Assembly (NCBI GenBank): GCA_021773115.1
Contig: JAJFKS010000036.1
Span: 62,001-126,000, forward strand
Source: Woeseiaceae bacterium
GTDB lineage: Bacteria > Pseudomonadota > Gammaproteobacteria > Steroidobacterales > Woeseiaceae
DNA length: 64,000 bases
Reading direction: 5' to 3'
Positions 1-8,918 of the stretch are shown here, piece by piece. A program made the translations under genes and the position numbers. Numbering within the stretch: the stretch's first letter is position 1; each line of letters starts with the position of its first letter. Under the pieces are notes generated by a model, which saw only the letters and a program-made list of their open reading frames with translations, did not search any database and had not been told where the DNA came from.

Positions 1-242
1 CGCAGATCCAGCAAGTAGGTGCCCTCAGGCGTCTTGAAATCACCTTCTTTTTCCTTACCCCCTTGCGGCTGAATGCCGAGGGCGATCTTGATAGTTTTTA
101 GGATTCTACCTTTCTGAATGAGATGCAATTCGCGATCCGACTTGTCGATCACGACGCGATCCGCTTGCGGAAAGTCACTGGCCGATGCCAGGCTGGGGGC
201 CAGCAAAAAGATGCCTAAAATTGTTGTAACTCGAATCATCAT
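1..242 (-). CDS. L,D-transpeptidase family protein (N-terminal fragment)
   Basis: About 80 N-terminal residues are present; the gene runs off the left edge. A hydrophobic signal peptide (MIRVTTILGIFLLAPSLASA) is followed by VVIDKSDRELHLIQKGRIL and then LGIQPQGGKEKEGDFKTPEG. This is the opening of YkuD-type L,D-transpeptidases (YafK/ErfK-like), which cross-link peptidoglycan or anchor lipoproteins in the periplasm. The catalytic Cys/His motif lies outside the window, so activity cannot be judged. Two adjacent ATG codons (242 and 239) are possible starts. It lies downstream of the MltD-like gene on the same strand, which fits a cell-wall operon. Confidence 0.75.
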   Translation of the reverse strand, partial: MMIRVTTILGIFLLAPSLASASDFPQADRVVIDKSDRELHLIQKGRILKTIKIALGIQPQGGKEKEGDFKTPEGTYLLDL

Positions 243-314
243 AGAACGCTTGTGTCAGTCATTGCGGGTTAAGACTAACAAACCTGAACGCGGCGGAACA
301 CGGTCTGTTTCACA

Positions 315-716
315 CTAGACGTTGCGACCGACAATCCATCCGATCGCGAATCCAATACCGCCGGCGCCAATGGTATAAATCGGCAGATAGCGAAAGACCT
401 GTTCCGGGTACGTGACATCGGTGAACATCTCATTAAGATTGACCGAGTAGGCATAATGCAGATACAGCGACAGGCCGAGTGCCGGTATGGCATAGCCAAT
501 TATGCCCAGAGGCAGGCGCTTGCCCGTGCCGGACCAAACGCCGTGCCCTCGGTAGAGTGCTATACCTGACAACAGAACAAGCAAGGCGAGTGGTATCAGA
601 TTGCGGATCACGTAGGGCCCGCCTTGCTGCACATTGTTGAACCAGGCTGCCGCGGCGACGGTGGTCAGGACGACCGGCAACAGTCGCCAGAGAGTGAATT
701 TATGCTCGTCGCGCAT
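315..716 (-). CDS. small four-helix membrane protein, unknown function
   Basis: This 133-residue protein has about four predicted transmembrane segments: near residues 12-26, 38-56, 70-90 and 108-130. The last is glycine-rich (GAGGIGFAIGWIVG). I recognise no catalytic motif and no family. Its ATG overlaps the stop of the upstream lytic transglycosylase gene by one base (TAATG), so the two are almost certainly co-transcribed and translationally coupled. The context suggests an envelope role, but that is inference only. Confidence 0.7.
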   Translation of the reverse strand: MRDEHKFTLWRLLPVVLTTVAAAAWFNNVQQGGPYVIRNLIPLALLVLLSGIALYRGHGVWSGTGKRLPLGIIGYAIPALGLSLYLHYAYSVNLNEMFTDVTYPEQVFRYLPIYTIGAGGIGFAIGWIVGRNV

Positions 717-2620
717 TAAATCGGGTCGACGTCGGTGAGCAACGGAATCTGCACCCGCGTTCCAGGCCGAACTTTGTGCAGGTCAACACCCGGGTTGTAC
801 TGGCGGAATAACCAGATCGGCACATCGTACTGGCGTAGCGCCAGTATCCAGATTGACTCGCCCAAACGTATCTCATGTTCGGTCACGCCGCTGATGATGT
901 GTTGACGAAAAAAGTGATCCTGTTTGGCCTGGTGGTAGGCGACGCGGCGTTCCTCAAAGCGCTTCGCATCAACGTTAACGAGGTCGAGACGGATTCTCTG
1001 GCCAACAGCCACCGGTGTGCGAAATGCGAGGCTGTTCAGATCCCGTAGTCGCTGCGTCTTGATTTCCAGCCAGTCGCCAAAGTGCCCGAGTGTTTCAAGC
1101 GGCTGCACCTCGATCGTATTATCCGCTGCCACGCTGTAGTCACTTGGGTCCGACAGCAGCGAAGTTTGAATCGTACCCAATAAGGACGAGGCGAAATCAC
1201 CGGCAGCAACTTCTGAACTTGCCTCGATAGCCTCCGGCGCTGCGTCGACAACCGGCTCGGGTGCCGGTTCAGGAATCGACGCAACGACCACCGTCTCAGC
1301 GACCGGCGCCGGCCCGGCGGCCGGCAAACGTAGCTTTTGTCCGGCGCGAATGAAATGACTGCTATTTAATCCGTTCAGTGAAACCAGCGTCGAAACACGC
1401 GTGCCGTAAGTATCAGCGATTTGTGACAGTGTATCGCCACGTGACACCGTGTGAAACATATCGGGTAGTTGCTTCTGAAAAATGGCGTTAGCAGGAAGTG
1501 CGCTGATGACATCAGCTAGCGACATGCTCAGCCCGGATGCCGGCATCCGCAATGTGTATCCTTTCGGCAGATACTTGCTGCCCCGCCATACGCTTGCCTG
1601 CAAGGCGGGATTGTGTTGCGCGAGCTTTGCAGGACTGACGCCGAGGGCTTTGCTCAGTTCCTCGACAGCAACATAGTTCGCGAGCTCTGCCTCGGAATAA
1701 GCCGTCGGCGATTCTACCGTGAGGCCAGGAAAATATTTTTCCACGTTCTGGTCGACCTCTTTCGCTGCGAGGAACGCGACATAAAAATTTCGTGACGCAA
1801 AACCGAAGGTTCGGCCTTTGTATTTGCGCAAGATATCGACGTAGGCCGTGTCCCCCAATTCGCGCATTGCGCGCCGTACGCCGGCGAGGCCGTGGTTGTA
1901 AGCGGTAATCGCCATTGGCCAGTTACCAGTGATCGAATAGTTGTATGCCAGCAGTCGCCCTGCCGCGCGAGTCGCCTCGAAGGGGTCGTTGCGCTCGTCG
2001 ACAACATGATCCACGCGCATGAAGCGTTGCCCGGTGCTGCGAGTGAACTGCCAGATCCCGGAGGCGCCGACGTGCGATCGTGCAGCCGGGTTGTACGATG
2101 ATTCGACATGCGGCAGCGCGGCGATCTCAATCGGAACGCCGAGCGCCAAAAACTCGCGATTAACGTGCTCCCGCCAACGGCCCGATCGCTGCAGTCCTTC
2201 GCGGAACCGGTCCCGAAGTCCTTGTTGAAATCGAATACGACCTGCGGCGACGCGGAAAGTCTCATTGCTCGCGTCTTCACCCCACAACCCGAGCACGCGC
2301 GCCTCCTCGGCGGTCAGATTGTCGCGTTTGCCCGTGGCGAGCGTCCGTAAGGTCGCCTGCAACGCCTTGCGGCTCCCCTCAACCCTGCGCTGCCGCTCGC
2401 GGCGGCCGAGCTTTTCGGGCATGGCGAGTCGTTCATAGACGACACCGAGATTGCGATTGTCGTGCAAGACACCTTCGTCATTGCCGACCGTTGAAAAAAT
2501 CGCGATCCAGAAATCCACATCGGGCTGAAGCTCCGGCGGCTGTGGAAAGGTCTCGTCGGCCACGGCGATCGCAAACAAGGGCATTAAAGCCAGTAATAAA
2601 AACGCTCTTAGGCTTGTCAT
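716..2620 (-). CDS. mltD: membrane-bound lytic murein transglycosylase D-like, LysM domains
   Basis: 634 residues with a signal peptide ending near residue 21 (AIAVADE). The SLT lysozyme-like domain spans about 157-270: the catalytic Glu sits in ALPHVESSYNP (Glu173), followed by GASGIWQFTRSTG and the AYNHG motif. A LysM repeat at about 390-435 (HTVSRGDTLSQIADTYG) and a second LysM-like unit at the C-terminus (IRLGESIWILALRQYDVP) bind peptidoglycan. The family cleaves the glycan strand to 1,6-anhydro-muropeptides in the periplasm. I see no lipobox Cys after the signal peptide, so it may be soluble rather than a lipoprotein like E. coli MltD. It heads a minus-strand operon with a small membrane protein and an L,D-transpeptidase. 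Confidence 0.92.
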   Translation of the reverse strand: MTSLRAFLLLALMPLFAIAVADETFPQPPELQPDVDFWIAIFSTVGNDEGVLHDNRNLGVVYERLAMPEKLGRRERQRRVEGSRKALQATLRTLATGKRDNLTAEEARVLGLWGEDASNETFRVAAGRIRFQQGLRDRFREGLQRSGRWREHVNREFLALGVPIEIAALPHVESSYNPAARSHVGASGIWQFTRSTGQRFMRVDHVVDERNDPFEATRAAGRLLAYNYSITGNWPMAITAYNHGLAGVRRAMRELGDTAYVDILRKYKGRTFGFASRNFYVAFLAAKEVDQNVEKYFPGLTVESPTAYSEAELANYVAVEELSKALGVSPAKLAQHNPALQASVWRGSKYLPKGYTLRMPASGLSMSLADVISALPANAIFQKQLPDMFHTVSRGDTLSQIADTYGTRVSTLVSLNGLNSSHFIRAGQKLRLPAAGPAPVAETVVVASIPEPAPEPVVDAAPEAIEASSEVAAGDFASSLLGTIQTSLLSDPSDYSVAADNTIEVQPLETLGHFGDWLEIKTQRLRDLNSLAFRTPVAVGQRIRLDLVNVDAKRFEERRVAYHQAKQDHFFRQHIISGVTEHEIRLGESIWILALRQYDVPIWLFRQYNPGVDLHKVRPGTRVQIPLLTDVDPI

Positions 2621-2701
2621 TTATAATTAATCAAGTTTCAATCGCAAATTATTGATTACTTCACAGTTAAATGCCGTGAAGTCCTGTAGTTTCAAGGCCA
2701 T

Positions 2702-4000
2702 ATGAATACCGTCGTTCGACAATTTGACACTTCAGCTCGCATTTGCCAATACCTGGCGATCGCACTGCTGTTGCTGGTGTCCATCGCGATCTATGCCAGC
2801 GAGGGTTCCGATGACCCGTCGGACAACGATGTTGACGTTCTTCTGGATTCGACCGTCGATCCCGACTCTCGTTCCAATGAGGCGGCGGCCGCTGTCGAAG
2901 GCTCGCTGAACCCCGAGCCTGCCAGAGAACCCATGGGACCGCTGGCTGATGCCGTCACTGACGCGCAAGGGCAGGCCAAACCCCTCGTCTTGCTTGGTAG
3001 CGAGATTCTCCCAGGGACAGCGCAGCGTCTATCGTGGTCGGCAACAGAACTGTTTGAAGGCGTGCCAGTGTCCACACCGGTACTGGTTGCGAACGGTGTC
3101 TTGCCGGGACCCACGGTGTGCCTGACCGCCGCCGTTCACGGTGACGAACTCAACGGCATCGAAATGGTACGACGTATTTTTCACGACATTGAGCCGAAGA
3201 AATTGGCCGGCGCGCTGATCGGTGTTCCGATCGTCAACGTGCAGGGATTTCGCCGCGGCTCACGCTACCTGCCCGACCGACGTGACCTCAATCGCTATTT
3301 CCCGGGCAACCCGAACGGCAGCGCCGCGGCACGAATCGCGCATTCCTTGTTCTTCGATGTAATTTCACATTGCGACGCGCTGGTCGATTTGCATACCGGT
3401 TCATTTGAACGCGCGAACTTGCCCCAGTTGCGTGCCGATCTTCGCAATCCAGATGTTGTCACTCTGACGCATGGTTTCGGCGCGATGGTTGTCTTGCACA
3501 GCCAGCCGGGTGTCGGCACCTTGCGCTATGCGGCGACACGAGCCGGCATTCCTGCGGTCACCGTTGAAGCCGGCGGACCGTCGCAACTCGAACTGGCCGA
3601 GGTAAAGCATGGCGTTAAAGGCGTCGAAACCCTGCTCACGACCCTGGGCATGACCCGGCGCACTCGTCTCTGGGGCGATCCGGAGCCGGTCTATTACAAG
3701 TCGTCGTGGGTACGCGCCAATAATGGCGGCATTTTGTTGTCCGATGTGTCGCTCGGCAGCTCTGTCAGAAAAGGCGACTTGCTCGGATCAATTACCGACC
3801 CGATGAGCAATGCACGCACCGAACTCCGCTCGCCCTATTCCGGCCGTATTATTGGCATGGCGCGAAATCAGGTTGTGATGCCGGGATTCGCGGCGTTTCA
3901 CGTCGGTATCCAGACGGATGAGGTCTCGGCGACCGAAGTAGAGGTCGAGGCTGTGGAAAAAATCAGTACCGGTGGTTACGTAGACGGCATGTCCGAGTAA
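2702..4000 (+). CDS. succinylglutamate desuccinylase/aspartoacylase family protein
   Basis: 432 residues. After an N-terminal hydrophobic segment (about 16-32) and an acidic linker comes an M14-like zinc hydrolase domain. Zinc ligands are visible in AAVHGDELNG (His and Glu) and in DLHTGS (His); the likely catalytic Glu is in VTVEAGGPS. The C-terminal part (VRKGDLLGSITDP...SPYSGRIIGM) is the barrel-sandwich region typical of the AstE/AspA-like branch. The family hydrolyses N-acyl amino acids or related amides; the substrate here is unknown. The membrane anchor suggests a periplasmic location. The next gene starts 11 bases downstream on the same strand. Confidence 0.85.
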   Translation: MNTVVRQFDTSARICQYLAIALLLLVSIAIYASEGSDDPSDNDVDVLLDSTVDPDSRSNEAAAAVEGSLNPEPAREPMGPLADAVTDAQGQAKPLVLLGSEILPGTAQRLSWSATELFEGVPVSTPVLVANGVLPGPTVCLTAAVHGDELNGIEMVRRIFHDIEPKKLAGALIGVPIVNVQGFRRGSRYLPDRRDLNRYFPGNPNGSAAARIAHSLFFDVISHCDALVDLHTGSFERANLPQLRADLRNPDVVTLTHGFGAMVVLHSQPGVGTLRYAATRAGIPAVTVEAGGPSQLELAEVKHGVKGVETLLTTLGMTRRTRLWGDPEPVYYKSSWVRANNGGILLSDVSLGSSVRKGDLLGSITDPMSNARTELRSPYSGRIIGMARNQVVMPGFAAFHVGIQTDEVSATEVEVEAVEKISTGGYVDGMSE

Positions 4001-4011
4001 AATCGGTCGCT

Positions 4012-4950
4012 ATGGCCGCCGTTCGAAAACCCCTTTCCAGTTATCGCTCTCCGAATACCTGGCCGACCTGGGTCGGCATGGGAATTCTGCGTCTGATCTG
4101 CCTGTTGCCGTTTGGCCTGGCCATGGCGATCGGCCGAAGCATTGGTCGCGTGGCGCATGCGCTCGGTGGCTCCCGGCGAGCGATTGTGCGCCGCAATATT
4201 GAGCTGTGTTTTCCCGATCTGTCGCCGAAAGAGCGCAACCAACTCGCCTACGAACACTTCAAGGCCTTGGGTATGGCGGTCATCGAGATGGGCCTCGGTC
4301 GCTGGGCCAGTGATGCAGCCCTGGTTGCCCGAACCAAACTCACCGGCCTCGAACATCTTGAAAAAGCGATTGCCGATGGCCACGGCATTATTTTGCTCGC
4401 CGCGCATTTCACGACACTCGAAATCAGCGGTCGTGTGCTGGCACTAAATTGCCCGCCGTTCGATGGCGTGTATCGCAAGAACCGCAGTGACTTCATCACC
4501 GAACTGCAGCGCACTGGCCGCGAGCGAACCGTTGCGGACACCATTGAGAAACGCGACCTGAAAAAGCTGGTGCGCAGGCTGCGCGAAAAGCGTCCTGTCT
4601 GGTACGCACCCGATCAGAGCAACAATCTGAAAGGTTCGGAGGTCATCGAATTTTTCGGCATCCCTTGCATGCACACGACGGCCACGAGCCAGCTTGCACG
4701 TCTGGGCAAGGCCGTTGCCATCCCGTTCTTCCCGCGACGTTTTGCGGACGGCAGCTACGAAATGACTTTGTTGCCACCGCTTGCCAATGTGCCCTCGGAT
4801 GACCCGGTTGCCGATACCCGCGCCTATATTGACGCGCTCGAAGCGCATATTCGTACCTGCCCGGAGCAGTACTTCTGGGTACACAGGAAGTTTAAAGGCC
4901 TGCCCGACGGCTATCCGGACTACTACGCTGATTTGGACGCGTTGAAGTAA
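4012..4950 (+). CDS. lpxL: lipid A biosynthesis acyltransferase (LpxL/HtrB family)
   Basis: 312 residues, the usual family length. An N-terminal hydrophobic helix (about 23-42) anchors it to the inner membrane. The catalytic H-x4-E motif is AAHFTTLE (His132, Glu137, the same numbers as in E. coli LpxL), followed by FDGVYRKN and VWYAPDQS, both family signatures. The enzyme transfers an acyl chain from acyl-ACP to Kdo2-lipid IVA or a mono-Kdo form. Which secondary acyl position it serves cannot be told from sequence. Its 3' end overlaps the convergent kdkA gene by 28 bases, and further LPS-core genes follow. Confidence 0.9.
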   Translation: MAAVRKPLSSYRSPNTWPTWVGMGILRLICLLPFGLAMAIGRSIGRVAHALGGSRRAIVRRNIELCFPDLSPKERNQLAYEHFKALGMAVIEMGLGRWASDAALVARTKLTGLEHLEKAIADGHGIILLAAHFTTLEISGRVLALNCPPFDGVYRKNRSDFITELQRTGRERTVADTIEKRDLKKLVRRLREKRPVWYAPDQSNNLKGSEVIEFFGIPCMHTTATSQLARLGKAVAIPFFPRRFADGSYEMTLLPPLANVPSDDPVADTRAYIDALEAHIRTCPEQYFWVHRKFKGLPDGYPDYYADLDALK

Positions 4951-5654
4951 CCCTCGAGTAGTTGCTCCCAGTTCTCGCGGCGGAAATACAGCTTCGGATC
5001 CAGCGCAATGATTTTTTCGAGTGAGCGATGTAGGCGACTGAGTGTCTGTTGCTGCCACGTACCGGGTGGTCGAAGCGAACCCTTGTCAAAGTCCAGCATC
5101 CAGACATCGCCATCGTTGTCGACTTGCAGGTTATAGGCATTCATGTCCGCGTGGTAAACGCCCGCCTTGTGAAATTTCCAGATTGAAGCACCGACCGATT
5201 GCCAGAAAGATTCGCCACGATCTGCCACTGCAATGTACTCGGACAATGAAACAACATCAGGAATGCGAACAGTGATGATGTCCGCCGTGTACAACGTGCC
5301 GCGTCTGCAAAAGCGCGCGGCGGCCGGTCTCGGCACATTCATGTTGTTGGACGCGAGCTTGTCCAGCAAACGCCATTCGAGAAACGAACGGGTCAGGTCT
5401 TCGCCGGAAAAAATATACGAGTCGCGAATAATTTTTCCAACCAGCCCGCCACGCATATAGTGTCGCAATACAAACTGGCGCGGCACATTGCCAACGTACA
5501 GCGTGTTACCGCGGCCACCCGAACGCAGCGCCCCGGTCAGTATTTCAGCATGTGGCCAGCCTTGCGCCGTAAAGCGCTCGGCGGATATCTGGTTGATAAT
5601 CGCCTTATCGTATAGGATGGCGCCGTTCCTGGTTCTCTCGACGGTTTCGGTCAA
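4923..5654 (-). CDS. kdkA: 3-deoxy-D-manno-octulosonic acid kinase
   Basis: 243 residues of the WaaP/KdkA kinase-like fold. Visible motifs: LRHYMRGGLVGKI near the N-terminus, the catalytic loop GVYHADMNAYNLQVD (an HxD...N pattern as in eukaryotic-like kinases), and the metal-binding WMLDFDKGS. The length matches KdkA, which phosphorylates Kdo on lipid A from ATP at the cytoplasmic membrane face. In Haemophilus-type bacteria it works with a Kdo transferase adding a single Kdo. It overlaps the tail of lpxL in convergent orientation and is divergent, 18 bases away, from a heptosyltransferase gene, so the two may share a promoter region. Confidence 0.9.
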   Translation of the reverse strand: MTETVERTRNGAILYDKAIINQISAERFTAQGWPHAEILTGALRSGGRGNTLYVGNVPRQFVLRHYMRGGLVGKIIRDSYIFSGEDLTRSFLEWRLLDKLASNNMNVPRPAAARFCRRGTLYTADIITVRIPDVVSLSEYIAVADRGESFWQSVGASIWKFHKAGVYHADMNAYNLQVDNDGDVWMLDFDKGSLRPPGTWQQQTLSRLHRSLEKIIALDPKLYFRRENWEQLLEGYFNASKSA

Positions 5655-5672
5655 CGGGTCCGTCCTTCTCTC

Positions 5673-6725
5673 TTGTCTGATTCGATTCTACAAGCACCGC
5701 CAAAGAATATATGCGTCATTCGCCTCTCGGCGATCGGTGACACATGTCATGCCCTGGCTGTGGTTCGTCGTCTCCAGGATAACTGGCCTGAAGCGGCAAT
5801 CACCTGGATTATCGGTAAGACTGAAGCGGCATTGCTGTCAGATATTCCGGACCTGAAGTTTATCATCTTCGATAAATCCAAAGGCCGTCACGCCTATAAT
5901 GACGTGCAGCGACAACTCGGCGACAGTGTCTTCGACATCGCACTTTGCATGCATGCATCAATGCGCGCCAGTTTTCTGTGCCGAAAAATCTCCACCCCGA
6001 TACGCCTTGGTTTTGACCGTGCACGAGCGAAGGATTTTCAGTGGTTGTTTACGAACCGGCGAATCGACGCTCAGCCGAGGCAACATGCGCTCGAAGCAAT
6101 GATGTCCTTCGCCTCGGCAATTGGTGCCGAACCACGCCGCCTTCGCTGGGACATTCCACTCAACAACGATGCCCGCAAGTTCGCTGCCAACTTCAAAAGC
6201 CCAGATAAGCCACTGGTCGTCATTAGTCCCTGCAGCAGTCAGCGCAGCCGCAATTATCGCAATTGGCGTATCGCCAACTACGCGGCAATCATTTCACACC
6301 TCAGAGAAAAATCCTGCCGCGTCGTGCTGACGGGTGGCAGAAGTGAACTTGAACTCGAGTATGGCGAGATACTGTGTGCCGACGGTGCTGCCGACAATCT
6401 GCTCGGAAAAACCTCGCTAAAGGAACTCGCTGCGCTGATTAACGCAGCAGACCTGCTCATCTGCCCGGACTCAGGACCCGCGCATATCGCCACGGCGTTC
6501 GCGACGCCGGTGATCGGCCTGTATGCGACATCGAACCCGGATCGAACCGGCCCGTTCACCTCCCGCGAACTGACGGTAAACCGCTACCCCGATGCTGTCG
6601 CGAAATACCTGGAAAAACCCGTCGAGCGCCTCGGCTGGGGCCAGCGGGTGCGCCACCCGGATGCGATGGATTTGATCACAATCGACGACGTTCGCTCAAA
6701 AATCGATATATTTTTTGAAAATTAG
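5673..6725 (+). CDS. glycosyltransferase family 9 (LPS heptosyltransferase-type)
   Basis: 350 residues with the GT9/ADP-heptose transferase pattern. The N-terminus reads ICVIRLSAIGDTCHALAVVRRL, and the donor-binding C-terminal half contains LICPDSGPAHIATAFATPVIGLY. It resembles WaaC/RfaC or RfaQ-like enzymes that add heptose to the inner core of LPS at the cytoplasmic membrane. Acceptor specificity cannot be assigned from sequence. The ATG at 5673 lies 18 bases from divergent kdkA. Its TAG and the TAA of convergent waaF overlap within the four bases TTAG (6722-6725). Confidence 0.85.
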   Translation: MSDSILQAPPKNICVIRLSAIGDTCHALAVVRRLQDNWPEAAITWIIGKTEAALLSDIPDLKFIIFDKSKGRHAYNDVQRQLGDSVFDIALCMHASMRASFLCRKISTPIRLGFDRARAKDFQWLFTNRRIDAQPRQHALEAMMSFASAIGAEPRRLRWDIPLNNDARKFAANFKSPDKPLVVISPCSSQRSRNYRNWRIANYAAIISHLREKSCRVVLTGGRSELELEYGEILCADGAADNLLGKTSLKELAALINAADLLICPDSGPAHIATAFATPVIGLYATSNPDRTGPFTSRELTVNRYPDAVAKYLEKPVERLGWGQRVRHPDAMDLITIDDVRSKIDIFFEN

Positions 6726-7717
6726 ACGATTTTTGCATGTATATCGGCTGGTCGAATTTCCTTGAGACAGCGCAAATGCCCCAGCGGGCACTGCCGCGCA
6801 AAGCAGGGACTGCAATCAAGGTTCAAACTGTGGATATCGCGCTTGTCGGTCAACGGTGGCGTAAACAACGGCGACGATGAACCGTAAATCCCGTGCACGT
6901 GCACGCCAACCGCAGCGGCCACGTGCATCAGGCCGGAGTCGTTGCTCACCACCCGCTGGCACAGCGCCAGCAGATCGATAACGTCGACCAGGGCCGTCCT
7001 GGCGCACAGGTTGATGGCGTGAGCGTCCTTTGCAATGACATCGCCTGAGGCGCGGTCCTTGTCCGAACCCAATACCCAGACGGCAAAACCCGATTCGTCG
7101 AGTTTTGCAGCGAGCTCGGCAAAGTATTCCAGGGGCCAGCATTTCGCCGGCCCGTATTCTGCACCCGGCATCATTGCAATGACGGGTCGCGACGTGTCCA
7201 GCGACAAACGGGCTATGAGCTCATGCTGTCGCTGTTTGGAAACCTGCAACACGGGATTCGGGATATCGGGCAGCGATTCACCTGCATCAACGCCTAACGC
7301 GGCGAATCGTTTCACAGTCTGGTTGAGGACGTTACGATCCAGTTCGCGAACATCGTTGATCAGCCAGTAGCGCGACTCACCGCGAAAGCCGGTGCGAACC
7401 GGAATACCGGCGAACCACGGAATTAATGCAGACTTGAACGAGCGCGGCATAACGATCGCGCGCTGATAGTTTTTCTCGCGCAATTGTTTGCCAATCTGGC
7501 GGCGCTTGCCGAGAGCCACTTCCCCGTGGCCGGTTTCCGACGCAATCGAGTCGCGTATCTCCGGCATCCGCGCGACGATCGGCAATGACCAGGCCGGTGC
7601 CAATACATCGAGTGCTCGAGCCGGATCAGCGGTCTTGAGTACTCTGAAAAGCGACTGCGCCATGACCATGTCGCCTACCCACGATGGTCCGACGAGCAAT
7701 ATTGAGTCGCTAGCCAA
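6722..7717 (-). CDS. waaF: lipopolysaccharide heptosyltransferase II
   Basis: About 331 residues. The hallmark WaaF N-terminus [22 protein letters not shown] is present, as are [22 protein letters not shown] and [27 protein letters not shown] near the C-terminus. It adds the second L-glycero-D-manno-heptose to the inner core. I chose the TTG at 7717, which places the conserved motif about eight residues from the start and overlaps the hldD stop by eight bases. An ATG at 7768 would add 17 unconserved residues lying inside hldD. It sits directly after the heptose epimerase gene, matching ADP-heptose supply and use. Confidence 0.92.
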   Translation of the reverse strand: MASDSILLVGPSWVGDMVMAQSLFRVLKTADPARALDVLAPAWSLPIVARMPEIRDSIASETGHGEVALGKRRQIGKQLREKNYQRAIVMPRSFKSALIPWFAGIPVRTGFRGESRYWLINDVRELDRNVLNQTVKRFAALGVDAGESLPDIPNPVLQVSKQRQHELIARLSLDTSRPVIAMMPGAEYGPAKCWPLEYFAELAAKLDESGFAVWVLGSDKDRASGDVIAKDAHAINLCARTALVDVIDLLALCQRVVSNDSGLMHVAAAVGVHVHGIYGSSSPLFTPPLTDKRDIHSLNLDCSPCFARQCPLGHLRCLKEIRPADIHAKIV

Positions 7718-8651
7718 TTTGATCCAGGTAGTCTTTGACGCCCTCTTCAACCGGACGAAACACGACATCGCAACCGGACTGCCGGAGCTGCGTCAAATCC
7801 GCCTCGGTAAAACTCTGATAAGCACCGACGAGATGATCGGGAAACGGAATGTATCGAATCTTGCCCTTGCCGTGCCATTTGATGACCGCATTGGCAACAT
7901 CATTGAAACTTTGTGCCCGGCCGGTGCCGGTGTTGAAGATGCCGGATTTGTCAGCGTGATCAAGAAACCACAAGTTCACCTTGCAGGCGTCGTCAACGTA
8001 GACGAAGTCACGCACTTGCTGGCCATCCGCATAGCCATCCGTGCCCATAAACAGTCGCGCCTCACCATCTTCACGAAGCTGATTATTAAGGTGAAAGGCA
8101 ACACTCGCCATCGAGCCTTTGTGTTGTTCGCGCGGTCCATAGACATTGAAGTAGCGCAGGCCGACAACCTGGCTGTCAGATGCCTTGACGACGCGGCGCA
8201 CATAGCGGTCAAACTGAATTTTCGAGTAGCCGTAAACATTCAGCGGGTTTTCGAACAACGGATCTTCTACGAATTCCGACGAAGAGCCATAAACCGCTGC
8301 CGATGAGGCATAGATGAACTGGATTCGATGCTCGAGACAATGATGTAACAACTTTTGCGAATAGCTGTAGTTGTTTTCCATCATGTAACGCCCGTTCCAC
8401 TCTGTCGTTGCCGAGCAGGCACCCTGATGCAATATGGCCTTGATGCCTTTCAGAAACCCCTTGTCGGCGGCGAGGCGCGCGAGCAACTCATCTTTATCCA
8501 GGTAATCTGCGATGGCGAGATCTGAGATGTTGACGAACTTGTGACCGTCGGTCAGGTCGTCAACGACGACGACATCGTCCACGCCGCGCTCGATCAATGC
8601 ACGAGCCAGGTTGCTGCCTATAAACCCGGCGCCGCCGGTAACGATATGCAC
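7710..8651 (-). CDS. hldD: ADP-L-glycero-D-manno-heptose 6-epimerase
   Basis: 313 residues from a GTG start at 8651, close to the 310 of E. coli HldD/RfaD. The start is chosen because [19 protein letters not shown] (Rossmann GxxGxxG) opens the family, and because the GTG follows the upstream stop by two bases. An upstream ATG at 8756 would overlap the zinc-finger gene. Other marks are the SDR catalytic YGYSK (YxxxK), the upstream serines ([10 protein letters not shown]), and [16 protein letters not shown]. It epimerises ADP-D-glycero- to ADP-L-glycero-manno-heptose in the cytoplasm, the donor for WaaF next door. Confidence 0.95.
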   Translation of the reverse strand: MHIVTGGAGFIGSNLARALIERGVDDVVVVDDLTDGHKFVNISDLAIADYLDKDELLARLAADKGFLKGIKAILHQGACSATTEWNGRYMMENNYSYSQKLLHHCLEHRIQFIYASSAAVYGSSSEFVEDPLFENPLNVYGYSKIQFDRYVRRVVKASDSQVVGLRYFNVYGPREQHKGSMASVAFHLNNQLREDGEARLFMGTDGYADGQQVRDFVYVDDACKVNLWFLDHADKSGIFNTGTGRAQSFNDVANAVIKWHGKGKIRYIPFPDHLVGAYQSFTEADLTQLRQSGCDVVFRPVEEGVKDYLDQIG

Positions 8652-8653
8652 GA

Positions 8654-8878
8654 CTACTCGTCCGTATCCTGAAGCTCGTATTGAGCGCCGCAGTACGGGC
8701 ATTTCGCTTCGCCGCTCTCCTTGATCGGCAAATACACCTTTGGGTGCGAATTCCACAAGTACATGCCAGGCATTGGGCAGCTCAATGGCAAATCCCTGGG
8801 CCGAACGCTGTATTTGTTTTGCGCGTTTGCCGGGATAAGGTTCTGGTCAATAGTGCCTGCTCTTGCTGCCACGGTCAT
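8654..8878 (-). CDS. zinc-finger domain protein (zf-CHCC type)
   Basis: 74 residues from the ATG at 8878. The C-terminal part [23 protein letters not shown] followed by [14 protein letters not shown] has the spaced Cys/His/Cys/Cys ligands of the small zf-CHCC family, which is related to the zinc-binding end of mitochondrial complex I subunit NDUFS6. Bacterial members often sit near LPS or glnE genes. Their function is unknown. A longer reading to 9079 would run into glnE and lacks conservation, so the short form is preferred. It is probably co-transcribed with glnE (40 bases upstream) and hldD. Confidence 0.85.
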   Translation of the reverse strand: MTVAARAGTIDQNLIPANAQNKYSVRPRDLPLSCPMPGMYLWNSHPKVYLPIKESGEAKCPYCGAQYELQDTDE

Positions 8879-8918
8879 CTCTTTCAGTTTGATTGCGGGA
8901 TCGGGAATTATAGGCGTC

